Source: Clostridium zeae
GTDB lineage: Bacteria > Bacillota > Clostridia > Clostridiales > Clostridiaceae
Direction: 5' to 3'
Assembly: GCF_017312485.1 (NCBI RefSeq)
Contig: NZ_BMBA01000001.1
Span: forward strand, 1,750,396 to 1,814,395
Length of the DNA stretch: 64,000 bases
The notes under the pieces are model-generated. The model was not told where the DNA came from. It searched no databases and saw only the letters and a list, made by a program, of their open reading frames with translations. The translations under genes and the position numbers were made by a program. Position 1 is the first letter of the stretch, and each line of letters begins with the position of its first letter. Positions 34,734 through 44,830 of the stretch are shown here, one piece after another.

Positions 34734-35543
34734 TTAGAATACTGGAATTATACTTCCTTTGTATTGTTCTTCTATATATTTTTTTGCTTTATCTGAAGTA
34801 AGAACATCTGTTAAATCCTTAATCCATTTTGCATTTTCATTACCCTTTTTAGTTGCAAGTATGTTAGCATAAGGTGAATCCTTTGGTTCTGAGAACAACG
34901 TATCTTTCTTAGGATCTAAACCTGCTGGTAATGCATAACTTGCATTTATTATAGCAACATCAACATCTTGAAGTACTCTTGGAAGCTGAGCTGCATCTAC
35001 TTCTTGAATTTCTATATTTTTTGGATTTTCAGCTATATCAACTTTTGTAACAAGATCTTTTTTGTTAAGCTTAAATAATCCTTGTGCTTCTAAAAGCTTT
35101 AATGCTCTTGATTCATTTGTAGCATCTGCAGGAACAGCTATTACAGCTTTATCCTTTAATTCTTTTATATCTTTTACCTTCTTTGAATATGCCCCAAGCG
35201 GTGGAAGATAAATCTTCTTTACTGTCACTAAATTTGTTTTATGATCTTCATTAAACTTTAACAAATACGGTTCATGTTGAAATAGATTTGCATCTATTGA
35301 ACCTTCTTCTAAAGCAGTGTTTGGTGCTACATAGTCATCGAATATCTTTACTTCAAGCTTATAGCCTTTTGCTTCAAAATCACTCTTTAGATAATTTAGT
35401 ATCTCACCTGCTGGCTTAAGTGTAGCCCCAACTACAATATTTGTTTTATTTTCTTCTTTTTTAGCTGTTTCTTCTTTTTTTCCACATCCAGCTAAAGTAA
35501 GAGCCAGTGTCGCTGTTAATACTAGTGTTAATATTTTTTTCAT
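34734..35543 (-). CDS. metQ: MetQ-type methionine-binding lipoprotein 2
   Basis: A 269-aa paralog with lipobox LAGC at about 17-20 and the same binding-domain landmarks ('VGATLKPAGEIL', 'DDYVAPNTALEEGSIDANLF', 'AVPADATNESRAL'). It lies between metI (23 bases) and the other metQ (47 bases). Having two binding proteins for one MetNI core suggests they bind different ligands, for example L- and D-methionine or methionine sulfoxide (inference). Confidence 0.88.
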   Translation of the reverse strand: MKKILTLVLTATLALTLAGCGKKEETAKKEENKTNIVVGATLKPAGEILNYLKSDFEAKGYKLEVKIFDDYVAPNTALEEGSIDANLFQHEPYLLKFNEDHKTNLVTVKKIYLPPLGAYSKKVKDIKELKDKAVIAVPADATNESRALKLLEAQGLFKLNKKDLVTKVDIAENPKNIEIQEVDAAQLPRVLQDVDVAIINASYALPAGLDPKKDTLFSEPKDSPYANILATKKGNENAKWIKDLTDVLTSDKAKKYIEEQYKGSIIPVF

Positions 35544-35566
35544 ATATTATGCCCCCTTTTTTCTGC

Positions 35567-36226
35567 TTATCTTAATTTCTTATAAGCAAGATTACCTATA
35601 GACTGAAGTATTTGAACCAGTACTATTAAGGTAAATACAGTGTAAAACATTACTTGATTATCAAATCTTTGATATCCATAAGTTAATGCTACTGCACCAA
35701 GTCCGCCGGCCCCAACTGCTCCTGCCATAGCAGAGTATCCAAGTATTGAGATTATTGAAAGTGTTATACCTGATATTATGGAAGGTAACGCTTCTTTAAC
35801 CATAACCTTAAATATTATCTGCATATTTGAAGCTCCGAAAGACTTAGCTGCTTCAATTAATCCCTTGTCTACTTCCTTTAAAGCACCTTCTATAACTCTT
35901 GCTATAAATGGCGCTGCCCCTATTGTTAAAGGAACTAGAGCTGCTGTTTCACCTATACTCTTACCTACTATAAATCTCGTAAGAGGTATTATGGCAACTA
36001 TTAATATGATGAATGGAAAGCTTCTAAATATATTGATTATAAAATCTAATATACTGTATATTACCTTATTTGGCTTTAACCCATTCTTATCAGTTACTAT
36101 AAGTACAATAGCTAGTATAAAACCTAATATACTTGCAATAATAGTTGATATTATCACCATATATAGTGTCTTTCCTAAAGCCGGTACCAAAACTAGATTA
36201 AAAAACTGACTAAAATTATCACTCAT
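35567..36226 (-). CDS. metI: MetI methionine ABC permease
   Basis: A 219-aa inner-membrane permease with five predicted helices and the ABC-coupling EAA loop ('EAAKSFGASNMQIIFKVMVKEALP'). It forms the channel with MetN. It overlaps the metN end by eight bases, so translation is coupled. Confidence 0.9.
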   Translation of the reverse strand: MSDNFSQFFNLVLVPALGKTLYMVIISTIIASILGFILAIVLIVTDKNGLKPNKVIYSILDFIINIFRSFPFIILIVAIIPLTRFIVGKSIGETAALVPLTIGAAPFIARVIEGALKEVDKGLIEAAKSFGASNMQIIFKVMVKEALPSIISGITLSIISILGYSAMAGAVGAGGLGAVALTYGYQRFDNQVMFYTVFTLIVLVQILQSIGNLAYKKLR

Positions 36227-37184
36227 TTATAGTAACCTCCCATCCAACATGCTTAGAATCTAAATAGTTTATAATGTCTTGTTCTTTATCTTTACTTACA
36301 TTAATAACTAATGATCCAAGTACATCATCTCTAAATTTTTCAAGTTTACCCCAAACTATTGAAAAATCGATGTCAAGCTCTCTTGCCATTGAGGTTATTA
36401 TACTTTGATGGGAATTATCCTTAGGGAATAATATCTTTATGTTTACCCCTTCAGTTGGTAGTATTTCTTCTTCCCCAAGAAGATTTTTTAAAGCTTTAGT
36501 ATGTCTTAAGAAAAGCTCTTCAACATTTCCAACTTCCAGAACTTCTCCACCTTCAAGTATTGCTACTCTTTGGCACACTTCTTTAACTACTTCCATCTGA
36601 TGAGTAACTACAACTATAGTTATCCCAAGCTTTTCATTTATCTCTCTTAAAAGTGATAATATTGATTTAGTTGTTTTAGGATCAAGTGCTGAAGTAGCCT
36701 CATCACAAAGAAGAATCTTTGGTTCAAGTGCTAAAGCTCTTGCAATTGCTACTCTCTGCTTTTGTCCACCACTTAGTTGTCTTGGCTTACTTTTTGCTTT
36801 GTCTTCCAATCCTACAATCTTTAGAAGTTCGTCTACTCTAGCTTTTACTTTATCCTTTGGTATGCCCCAACATTCCATCGGTAAAGCTATATTAGCATAC
36901 ACATTTTTTCTTTCTAGAAGAGAAAAGTGTTGGAATATCATTCCTAGATCTTTTCTGAAACTTCTCATTTCCTTACCTTTAAGGTCTTTTACCTCTTGTC
37001 CACCAACAGTAACACTTCCTGCATTATAGGACTCAAGTCCATTCAGACATCTAAGCAAGGTTGACTTTCCTGCCCCACTATGGCCAACCAATCCAAATAT
37101 TTCGCCCTCTTTGATATCTAGATTAATGTCTTTAAGAACTTGTATATCATTGAAACTCTTATTTACACCTTCAATTTTTATCAT
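36219..37184 (-). CDS. metN: MetN methionine ABC ATPase
   Basis: A 321-aa ATPase with Walker A GHSGAGKST (34-42), Q-loop 'IFQHFSLL', signature 'LSGGQKQRVAIARAL' and Walker B 'ILLCDEATSALDP'. A C-terminal NIL/ACT-like regulatory domain (about 245-321) in this family binds methionine and inhibits transport. The start at 37184 follows AGGGGGA; an upstream ATG at 37214 lacks a site. It is the first gene after the SAM riboswitch. Confidence 0.92.
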   Translation of the reverse strand: MIKIEGVNKSFNDIQVLKDINLDIKEGEIFGLVGHSGAGKSTLLRCLNGLESYNAGSVTVGGQEVKDLKGKEMRSFRKDLGMIFQHFSLLERKNVYANIALPMECWGIPKDKVKARVDELLKIVGLEDKAKSKPRQLSGGQKQRVAIARALALEPKILLCDEATSALDPKTTKSILSLLREINEKLGITIVVVTHQMEVVKEVCQRVAILEGGEVLEVGNVEELFLRHTKALKNLLGEEEILPTEGVNIKILFPKDNSHQSIITSMARELDIDFSIVWGKLEKFRDDVLGSLVINVSKDKEQDIINYLDSKHVGWEVTINE

Positions 37185-37238
37185 ACAAATCCCCCTAAAT
37201 TGAGTATTAAACAATAATTATTATCATATAAATAGAAC

Positions 37239-37402
37239 AAAAAACGCCCGAGAATAAACTCCGGCGATATAGACCCTGAATTTACTCTCATCTCTCAACG
37301 CAAAATGCGTCGCAGGAATTGGCACCATTGTATATGTAAATGAACATATACGGGTTGCCGGGCTTCATCGGGCCAGTCCCTCCACCTCTCTAGATAAGAA
37401 CG
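37239..37402 (-). promoter_or_regulatory. SAM-I (S-box) riboswitch with terminator
   Basis: The minus strand reads 'TTCTTATCTAGAGAGGTGGA' then GGGACTGGCCCGATGAAGCC, CGGCAACC and, further on, 'GGTGCCAATTCC', the conserved core of the S-box aptamer. It ends in an imperfect GC-rich hairpin (about 37245-37268) plus TTTTTTG. High S-adenosylmethionine would stop transcription before metN. The aptamer covers about 37274-37402. Confidence 0.95.
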
Positions 37403-37591
37403 ATAATATTTAATTTGTTTTCCATTGATACAACTATAATATCTTTTCTGAATTAAAGCAATAGTTTTTTAAATTATTAAGAATATATTATTAATTTATG
37501 AACATTATTAACAATCTATCAAAGAAACCTTTTACATTAAGTAGTTATTTATTATTTATTTACTAGTATTCCTATTAGAAGACTTGGGATA

Positions 37592-38827
37592 TTAACTAAT
37601 TAGACTTTTGTTTGATTTTTCTTGTTTCATAACTAAGGTATATATAATAAATCCTATAATTAGAGTAGCTACTCCAGATATTATAAAAGCATCAGTTATG
37701 CTTAACCATTTGGATATTGCGCCTTCAAACAAGCTTCCTAGCGGCGTTGCACCTGCAAACACCATTGCATAAACACTCATTACTCTTCCTCTAAATTCAT
37801 TTTTCGACTTTAATTGAATTGTAGAGTTGGCAGTTGTTGAAAATAATACATTAAATACCCCTGCAATAAACAATGTTACTATAGATATTCCATAATCTTT
37901 AAATACTCCTATAAACACTAACATTATAGATATTACAGCACCTGCCAAAAACATAAGCCTTCTTTTAGGTCCTCTGCTTCTAGTTGCAACAGTAAAAGCA
38001 GAGATCATTGATCCAAGTCCCATTGCAGACATAAGATATCCATATCCATCAGAGTCCATATTCAGAACTTGTTTTGCGAGTAGTGGTATTAGAACGCTAT
38101 AATTCATAGCAAAGGTAGATACAAAAAACACTAACAATATTGTAAAAAGTATTTCTTTAGAATTGAAGACATATTTCAGTCCTTCCTTTATATCTGACAT
38201 TATATTTTTCTTCTCAGAATTTTGCTTTGGTGCGCCACTAGCAGAGATCATATAAATGCCATACACTAAAGGTATAAAACTAAGCGCATTTAATAGGAAG
38301 CAAATGAAAAATCCAAAGAATTTGATCATTATTCCTGCCACTGCTGGTCCAACCATCCTTGCTGCATTAAACACAGTAGAGTTTAATGCAATTGCATTCA
38401 TCAAATCTTCTTTTCCTACAAGTTCTATCATAAAAGACTGTCTCGCTGGCATGTCTACAGCATTACAACACCCTAGAATAGTAGCTAAAACGAGAATATG
38501 CCAATATTGAATCTGATGAGTAAACACTAAAAAGGTTAATATAAAAGCTAGTACTCCCATTATTGACTGAGTGATAAGTAATATTTTCTTTTTTGGATAA
38601 TTATCTATCAAGGCACCTGCAAATAGTGAAAATAATAAAACCGGAGTAAATTGCAGTGCACTTACAAAGCTTAGTTTAAGAGCAGAATCAGTTAAAGTTA
38701 CTACAAGCCAAGACTGTCCTGCATTTTGCATCCATGTTCCTATAAGTGAAACTATGAATCCCATAAAAAACAATCTGAAATCTCTATGTTTTAACGCCCC
38801 AAGAGTTAACCTCCCCCTCTTATTCAT
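37592..38827 (-). CDS. MFS exporter (EntS/MFS_3-like)
   Basis: A 411-aa major facilitator with about 12 membrane helices. An N-terminal 'LKHRDFRLFFMGFIVSLIGTWMQNAGQSWLV' segment (given here only as landmark residues 13 to about 43, key residues R-F-F and GTWMQ) is typical of the enterobactin-exporter-like group, which exports siderophores or drugs. The substrate cannot be told. It is divergent from the TSUP gene across 116 bases. Confidence 0.8.
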   Translation of the reverse strand: MNKRGRLTLGALKHRDFRLFFMGFIVSLIGTWMQNAGQSWLVVTLTDSALKLSFVSALQFTPVLLFSLFAGALIDNYPKKKILLITQSIMGVLAFILTFLVFTHQIQYWHILVLATILGCCNAVDMPARQSFMIELVGKEDLMNAIALNSTVFNAARMVGPAVAGIMIKFFGFFICFLLNALSFIPLVYGIYMISASGAPKQNSEKKNIMSDIKEGLKYVFNSKEILFTILLVFFVSTFAMNYSVLIPLLAKQVLNMDSDGYGYLMSAMGLGSMISAFTVATRSRGPKRRLMFLAGAVISIMLVFIGVFKDYGISIVTLFIAGVFNVLFSTTANSTIQLKSKNEFRGRVMSVYAMVFAGATPLGSLFEGAISKWLSITDAFIISGVATLIIGFIIYTLVMKQEKSNKSLIS

Positions 38828-38943
38828 TGCCTATCCCTTCTTTCTATTCCTACGATAAAATAATTTTAACGTCATATTTAAAATTATTGCAAATTATGAT
38901 AGTATTTTCAATTGAAGGATAGTTCATAAGGGGGATATTTATA

Positions 38944-39690
38944 TTGATTAATTTAATCTTACTCTGTATTTCAGGTTTTATCGCAGCATTTGTTGATTCC
39001 ATTGCAGGAGGGGGAGGACTTATCAGCCTGCCAGCTTACATGATTTTCGGATTATCACCGCATATAGCACTTGGCACTAATAAGTTTTCTTCTACTACTG
39101 CATCCTTTACTTCTTCTATTAGATTTATAAAAGAAGGAAAAGCAGATTTATCCTTGCTAAAGTACATAATACCTTTTACCTTCATCGGGGCAGTTTTAGG
39201 AGTTAAGTCAGTACTAATAATCAATCAAAGTTTTCTTACTCCATTAGTGATGATACTCATATTAATGGTTGGGGTGTATTCATTATTTTCTAAAAACTTA
39301 GGGCTTGAAAGTCACTATAAAGGAAAGACCAGAAATCTTATTTTAATTGGAACTATCTTTGGATTTTCTTTAGGTTTTTATGATGGCTTCTTTGGTCCTG
39401 GAACTGGTTCATTTTTGATTTTCGGTTTCATAAAAATATTTAAGCTTGATTTTGTTGAAGCTAACGGTAACTCCAAGATTTTAAATTTCACTTCAAATAT
39501 AGCATCTCTTATAACTTTTGCTATTGAAGGAAAAATTAATTATACTTACGGTATTTTAGTTGCATTCTTTATGATATTAGGTGCACTTATAGGTTCAAAG
39601 CTAGCTCTAAAAAAAGGCGCCAAGCTTATTAAGCCTATATTTGTCACAATGTCACTAGCAGTTTCAGTAAAGATGCTGTTTTCACTATAA
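38944..39690 (+). CDS. TSUP-family (TauE/SafE) permease
   Basis: A 248-aa membrane protein of the sulfite/organosulfonate exporter superfamily. It has seven to eight helices and the repeated family motif ('DSIAGGGGLISLPAYMI' near the start, 'DGFFGPGTGSFLIFGFI' in the second half). It begins with TTG at 38944, eight bases after GGGGGA. The substrate is not deducible; nearby methionine transport makes a sulfur compound plausible. Confidence 0.8.
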   Translation: MINLILLCISGFIAAFVDSIAGGGGLISLPAYMIFGLSPHIALGTNKFSSTTASFTSSIRFIKEGKADLSLLKYIIPFTFIGAVLGVKSVLIINQSFLTPLVMILILMVGVYSLFSKNLGLESHYKGKTRNLILIGTIFGFSLGFYDGFFGPGTGSFLIFGFIKIFKLDFVEANGNSKILNFTSNIASLITFAIEGKINYTYGILVAFFMILGALIGSKLALKKGAKLIKPIFVTMSLAVSVKMLFSL

Positions 39691-39764
39691 TTTATATTCA
39701 TAATAACAAGTCCCTATAATAGGAATTTATTAGTTACACAGCCTCTATATTTTTAGTTAAACAG

Positions 39765-39795
39765 AAAGCCTCTCACCTAAAAAATGAGAGGCTTT
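39765..39795. terminator. Bidirectional terminator between TSUP and the small secreted protein
   Basis: AAAGCCTCTCA (39765-39775) pairs with TGAGAGGCTTT (39785-39795). A/T runs on both sides serve the convergent genes. Confidence 0.8.
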
Positions 39796-39812
39796 AAATA
39801 TCCGTTAAACTA

Positions 39813-40304
39813 TTAATCTAAAACATCCCCATTTATATCCCAAGTCTCAGATTTCAAGTTCTTAGACACTTCTTTAAATTTGATAAAATATCTTTTCAAA
39901 ACATCTGACTCTATAGTCATCTGCTTTTCGTCTCTTTCATCGTTTGAACCAGGATTTGCAGAGTACATAACCGTAAATCTACCATCCTTCTGTTTGTACA
40001 CTCCGAGATGTCTATCTCCTAAAATAAATAGTTCTATATGCTCTTTAGTATATTTTCCAACATTCTCTCTATCAGGCTTTAGTACTCCTTTATTTAAAGA
40101 ATCAACGATATCATTTATATCATCTTTATTAATGCTGCTAGTCACATTAAATTCAGCCATTTTATTCTTATCTATTTCATAAATATATCTAATATCACTT
40201 ATTTTATCCTTATTTATCTTATAAACCTCGCTGGTATTGTTATGAAAAACAAATCCTATAATTAAAAACATAATAATAATGAAAGCTACGTTTTTCTTAT
40301 TCAA
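39813..40304 (-). CDS. Membrane-anchored extracytoplasmic protein, unknown
   Basis: 163 aa. An N-terminal hydrophobic helix (5-20, 'VAFIIIMFLIIGFVF') leads to a hydrophilic, Lys/Asp-rich exported domain. I recognise no family. It is convergent with the TSUP gene and stands alone; GAGGAGAAT lies upstream of the start. Confidence 0.65.
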   Translation of the reverse strand: MNKKNVAFIIIMFLIIGFVFHNNTSEVYKINKDKISDIRYIYEIDKNKMAEFNVTSSINKDDINDIVDSLNKGVLKPDRENVGKYTKEHIELFILGDRHLGVYKQKDGRFTVMYSANPGSNDERDEKQMTIESDVLKRYFIKFKEVSKNLKSETWDINGDVLD

Positions 40305-40738
40305 ATATTCTCCTCCTCAATCAACATCTTTCGTAAACTCAACTATAATAATATACGAAATAATACTATAAAAGTATCAGAGGGTAAAAATAATTAAATA
40401 TCAATAATAAACTCCTCTACATTATGTTTATAATCCGATATTATCTTTAATAAAAATCACATAATTTTTGTGTTCTATTTAGAAATTATTACAATAGAAA
40501 ATATTTTATAATTCATGTATTGATTATGTAAATATAAAATGATATATTATAATTGTAAACATATTCATGGTTTATATTTTTTTAATATTTTGTGCAATCG
40601 CTTGCATGTAGTTTTTAAATGTATCACTTCACGAAAATATATATCTTTAAGTTTTTTCAGCATTAATAACGAGTTATTTAAAGATATTTGCCAGATTGGA
40701 ATGATATATCTTCAATAAATTTTAGATGGGGGATTAAT
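40305..40738. other. Regulatory region of the maltose phosphorylase operon
   Basis: 434 AT-rich bases. The operator-like TGCAATCGCTTGCA sits at 40593-40606, and the stretch from there to the ribosome site GATGGGGGA (just before 40739) is the likely leader. No gene or other structure is seen in the rest. Confidence 0.5.
40593..40606. promoter_or_regulatory. LacI/CcpA-type operator upstream of maltose phosphorylase
   Basis: TGCAATCGCTTGCA has the TGCAA/TTGCA half-sites and central CG of LacI-GalR family operators. It lies about 130 bases before the start. The LacI-type protein encoded at 45008 or CcpA could bind it. Confidence 0.6.
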
Positions 40739-43033
40739 ATGAGAAATTATATTTTGCATGATCAGTGGAAAATAATCGAACAAGGATTTCATCCAGAAGA
40801 AAATAGAATCTACGAGAGTTTTATGAGTTTAGGCAACGGCTACATGGGTATGAGGGGAAACTTCGAAGAAGATTTCACAGGTGATTCTCTTCAAGGTAGC
40901 TATATTGCAGGTGTATATTATCCAGATAAAACTAGAGTTGGCTGGTGGAAAAATGGATATCCTGAATACTTTGCAAAGGTTTTAAACTCAGTGAATTATA
41001 TAGGCATAAGAGTAAAGTTAAACGGTGAAACATTAGATATTGGTAAATTAAAAGATGTAAAAGACTTTTACAGAACTCTTAACATGAGAGATGGTGTTCT
41101 TGAAAGAAGTTTTGTTGCTGTTTCTAATGATGGCAAAGAAACTAAGATTGAAGTTAAAAGATTCATAAGTTTAAATGATAAAGAGGTTGCAGCAATATCC
41201 TACTCTGTTACTCCTTTAAATTACGAAGGTAATATAGAATTCACTCCATTTCTTGATGGAAATATAGTAAATGAAGATTCAAACTATGATGAAGTATTTT
41301 GGAATGAAATATCACAAAAATCAGATGCATTCTATGGAGACGTTACAATGCAGACTAAGAAAACAAACTATTATGTAACTGCTGCAATGTCTTATGAAAT
41401 TTTCGTAGATAATAGTAAAGTTACCGTAAGTCCAGAAGTTTCTGAAAAAAGTAAATATGTTGAAAATACTATTTCTGTGAACGTTAATAAAAATAGCACT
41501 GCAACATTATACAAATATATAGGTGTTACAAGCAACAGATACTACGAAGAAGAAATTGTTATAGCTAAGGCTTATGATGCTGTTGAAAGAGCTAAAACAG
41601 CTGGTTTTGAAAAACTTTTAGCTGAGCACAGTGAAAAATGGCATAATCACTGGAATGAAAGCGATATAGTTATAAAGGGTGATGTAGCAGCTCAACAAGG
41701 TATTAGATTTAATATCTTCCACATGACTGCAACTTATACTGGTGAAGATTCAAGATTAAATATAGGTCCAAAAGGCTTTACTGGTGAAAAATATGGTGGA
41801 AGTACTTACTGGGATACTGAAGCTTACTGCATACCATTCTACCTAAGTACTGCTGATGAAAAAATTGCAAGACAACTGCTTATATATAGATACAATCAAC
41901 TAGATAAAGCTAAAGAAAATGCCGCTAAACTTGGACTTAAAGGAGCACTTTACCCAATGGTAACTATGACAGGTGAAGAATGTCATAATGAATGGGAGAT
42001 AACCTTCGAAGAAATTCATAGAAATGCTGCTATCACTTACGGAATCTTCAACTATGTAAGATATACTGGTGATAAAAAATACCTTGCTGAATATGGTTTT
42101 GACGTAATAGTTGAAACAGCTAGATTCTGGGTTTCAAGATCTAATTATGTACCTCAAAAGGACAAGTATATGATTCTTGGAGTTACTGGTCCAAATGAAT
42201 ATGAAAATAATGTAAATAACAACTGGTACACAAATACTATGGCAGCTTGGAACATAGGTTATGCATTAGAAACTTATGACTTCCTAAAAGAACAGTACCC
42301 AGCAGAGCATAAAGCACTTGTTGAAAAATTAGGAATAACTGACGCTGAGCTTTCAAAAATGAAAGAAGTAGCTGAAAAGATGTACTATCCAATGATTGAA
42401 GAACTAGGTGTTTTTGCACAACAAGATAACTACATGGATAAGGAACAAATCCTAGTAAAAGATTTAGATCCATCAAATCTTCCACTAAACCAAAAGTGGT
42501 CATGGGATAGAATTCTTAGAAGTTGCTTTATTAAACAAGCTGACGTACTTCAAGGCATATTCTTCTTAAATGATAGATATGACTTAGAAACAAAGAAAAA
42601 GAACTTTGCTTTCTATGAACCAAGAACTGTACATGAATCATCTTTATCTCCATGTGTTCACTCAATTATAGCTGCTGAAATAGGAGATTACGATAAAACT
42701 TATGAGATGTATTTAAGAACTTCTAGACTTGATTTAGATAACTACAACAATGACACTGATGATGGACTTCATATAACTAGTATGGCAGGCACTTGGATGT
42801 CCATAATATATGGTTTCGGTGGAATGAAGGTTAAAGATGACATGCTTCACTTCTCACCATTTATTCCTGAAGTTTGGAATGAATACTCATTTAAAATAAT
42901 GTTTAGGGGTAACCTATTAAACATTACTGTAAATAAAGATAATGTTATCATCAATCACGAAAAGGGCTCAAATGTAACTATAAAAGTTTTTGATAAAGAA
43001 TATGAATTAAATGGTTCAACAGTAACTGTTTAA
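40739..43033 (+). CDS. mapA: Maltose phosphorylase (GH65)
   Basis: A 764-aa GH65 phosphorylase. Maltose plus phosphate gives beta-glucose 1-phosphate plus glucose in the cytosol. Visible are the N-terminal beta-sandwich ('RIYESFMSLGNGYMGMRGNF'), the (alpha/alpha)6 barrel with 'GGSTYWDTEAYC' and 'EWEITFEEIHRN', and the general acid E487 in 'TGPNEYENNV'. That number equals the catalytic Glu of Lactobacillus brevis maltose phosphorylase, which supports the start at 40739 (GATGGGGGATTAAT upstream); an earlier in-frame ATG at 40688 has no site. Trehalose or kojibiose phosphorylase activity is the main alternative. It is followed after 22 bases by the glucan phosphorylase. Confidence 0.88.
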   Translation: MRNYILHDQWKIIEQGFHPEENRIYESFMSLGNGYMGMRGNFEEDFTGDSLQGSYIAGVYYPDKTRVGWWKNGYPEYFAKVLNSVNYIGIRVKLNGETLDIGKLKDVKDFYRTLNMRDGVLERSFVAVSNDGKETKIEVKRFISLNDKEVAAISYSVTPLNYEGNIEFTPFLDGNIVNEDSNYDEVFWNEISQKSDAFYGDVTMQTKKTNYYVTAAMSYEIFVDNSKVTVSPEVSEKSKYVENTISVNVNKNSTATLYKYIGVTSNRYYEEEIVIAKAYDAVERAKTAGFEKLLAEHSEKWHNHWNESDIVIKGDVAAQQGIRFNIFHMTATYTGEDSRLNIGPKGFTGEKYGGSTYWDTEAYCIPFYLSTADEKIARQLLIYRYNQLDKAKENAAKLGLKGALYPMVTMTGEECHNEWEITFEEIHRNAAITYGIFNYVRYTGDKKYLAEYGFDVIVETARFWVSRSNYVPQKDKYMILGVTGPNEYENNVNNNWYTNTMAAWNIGYALETYDFLKEQYPAEHKALVEKLGITDAELSKMKEVAEKMYYPMIEELGVFAQQDNYMDKEQILVKDLDPSNLPLNQKWSWDRILRSCFIKQADVLQGIFFLNDRYDLETKKKNFAFYEPRTVHESSLSPCVHSIIAAEIGDYDKTYEMYLRTSRLDLDNYNNDTDDGLHITSMAGTWMSIIYGFGGMKVKDDMLHFSPFIPEVWNEYSFKIMFRGNLLNITVNKDNVIINHEKGSNVTIKVFDKEYELNGSTVTV

Positions 43034-43055
43034 AGTATAGATGGGAGGATTATTT

Positions 43056-44675
43056 ATGAGTAAATTACCTAATGTAGCATATTTTTGTATGGAATATGGT
43101 CTTGATGCATCAATTAAAACTTATGCTGGAGGTCTTGGTATCCTAGCTGGTGATTACATGAAAGGTGTTAAGGATCATGACTTCCCTATGGTTGGTCTAG
43201 GTATAAAGTGGAAGCAAGGTTATACTGACCAAAGAATAAATGAAGAGGGTCAGCCATATGATAGCTACACAAATCAAGAATATAATTGCCTTGAAGATAC
43301 AGGTATAAAAGTTAAGGTAAAGATAAGACAAAGAGATGTTACTATAAAAGTATGGAAGGTTGTTGAATTTGGTGTATGCCCGCTTTACCTTCTAGATACT
43401 GATATACCTGAAAATGCAGATACATGGATAACAGGTCAGCTTTATGGCTGGTTTGGTGAAGAAAGAATAGCTCAAGAAATGGTACTTGGTATAGGTGGCG
43501 TTAGAGTTCTTAGAGCTTTAGGTTATGAAGCTGAAGTTTATCATTTCAATGAAGGTCATGCTCTATTTGCAGGATTTGAACTTCTAAGAGAAAAAATGGA
43601 AACTGGTCTTACTTTCAACGAAGCTTTAAAAGTAACAAGAGAAGAAGTTGTATTTACAACTCACACTCCAATAGTTGAAGGTAATGAATCTCATACACTT
43701 GATATATTAATGTATATGGGTGCTAACAATGGATTAACTGTAGAACAACTTGTAAGTCTTGGTGGAGCTCCATTCAACATGACTGTAGGCGCTCTAAAAA
43801 TGTCAAGAATAGCTAATGGTGTAGCACAACTTCACATGGAAACTGCAAACAAAATGTGGGAAGGTGTAAGCGAAAGACCTGAAATCATAGGAATAACAAA
43901 TGCTATTCACACTCCAACTTGGGTAGATTCAGCTATGCTTGCTGCTGCTAATGGCGAAGGCGACTTATGGGAAACTCATATGAAAAATAAGAGAGATCTT
44001 ATAAAGTTTGTAAATGATAGAACTGGTGTTACCTTAGATGCTGACAAACTACTTGTAGGTTTCTCAAGAAGAGCAGCTCCATATAAGAGAAGTAATCTAA
44101 TATTTACTGATCCTGAAGTTATAGAGCCATTACTAAAAGAAGGTAAACTTCAAATAGTATTCTCTGGAAAAGCTCATCCTTTAGATGATAACGGAAAGAA
44201 AATAGTTGCTACTATAGTTGAAATGACTAAGAAGTATCCAAATTCAGTTGTATTCTTAGAAAATTATGATATGACTATTGGAAAAGCTCTTACAAGAGGT
44301 TCTGATGTATGGCTTAACAACCCAAGAAGACCTCTAGAAGCTTCAGGAACTTCAGGCATGAAAGCCGCTATGAATGGTGTTCTTAATTTCTCTATCCTTG
44401 ATGGTTGGTGGCCAGAAGCTTGTGATCACGGGGTAAATGGCTGGCAGTTTGGTGATGGTAAGGGAGTTAGTGACTTTGCTACACTTGAAGAGCTTGATAA
44501 CCATGATTTAAAAGCATTATACGATGTTCTTCTAAACGAAGTCATCCCTACTTACTATGGAAACAGAGAAAAATGGCTTCAAATGATGAAGGCTTCTATC
44601 GTAAGCTGCAGAGAACAATTTGCAGTTAAGAGAATGCTTGATGAATACTACAATCTTATGTATATAAAGAAATAA
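43056..44675 (+). CDS. glgP: Alpha-glucan phosphorylase (GT35, short form)
   Basis: A 539-aa glycogen/maltodextrin phosphorylase of the short bacterial type (TIGR02094-like), which cleaves alpha-1,4-glucans with phosphate to glucose 1-phosphate. The PLP lysine is K436 in 'EASGTSGMKAAMNG'; 'NEGHALFAG' and 'FTTHTPIVEGNE' are also family landmarks. The start at 43056 has GGGAGG upstream. It follows mapA in one operon; together they degrade maltodextrin and maltose phosphorolytically. Confidence 0.88.
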   Translation: MSKLPNVAYFCMEYGLDASIKTYAGGLGILAGDYMKGVKDHDFPMVGLGIKWKQGYTDQRINEEGQPYDSYTNQEYNCLEDTGIKVKVKIRQRDVTIKVWKVVEFGVCPLYLLDTDIPENADTWITGQLYGWFGEERIAQEMVLGIGGVRVLRALGYEAEVYHFNEGHALFAGFELLREKMETGLTFNEALKVTREEVVFTTHTPIVEGNESHTLDILMYMGANNGLTVEQLVSLGGAPFNMTVGALKMSRIANGVAQLHMETANKMWEGVSERPEIIGITNAIHTPTWVDSAMLAAANGEGDLWETHMKNKRDLIKFVNDRTGVTLDADKLLVGFSRRAAPYKRSNLIFTDPEVIEPLLKEGKLQIVFSGKAHPLDDNGKKIVATIVEMTKKYPNSVVFLENYDMTIGKALTRGSDVWLNNPRRPLEASGTSGMKAAMNGVLNFSILDGWWPEACDHGVNGWQFGDGKGVSDFATLEELDNHDLKALYDVLLNEVIPTYYGNREKWLQMMKASIVSCREQFAVKRMLDEYYNLMYIKK

Positions 44676-44799
44676 TGTAAAGACTTGCAACCCTACAACG
44701 TGAATAATTTCAGTCAATTGAAAATTATTCACGTTGTAAAGTCTTAAAATCCATTATATAATCTTACTTAAAGTTAATTATATCATTAACAAAATATTA
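44676..44799. other. Intergenic hairpin region after glgP
   Basis: A 16-bp stem ACAACGTGAATAATTT (44695-44710) with AAATTATTCACGTTGT (44722-44737), extended by an outer AAGACTT/AAGTCTT pair. There is no U-run; the true terminator follows at 44800-44830. Confidence 0.5.
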
Positions 44800-44830
44800 G
44801 GGAGTGCTCTTTAGCACTTCCTTTGTTTTT
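44800..44830 (+). terminator. Terminator of mapA-glgP
   Basis: GGAGTGCT (44801-44808) pairs with AGCACTTCC (44813-44821), followed by TTTGTTTTT. Confidence 0.8.

Noticed and set aside
35778-36209. A 143-codon plus-strand frame
   Set aside because: Antisense shadow of metI; hydrophobic antisense frames are common opposite membrane-protein genes.
36219-37402. T-box or other leader before metN
   Set aside because: The conserved S-box core is unambiguous, and no T-box motif is present.
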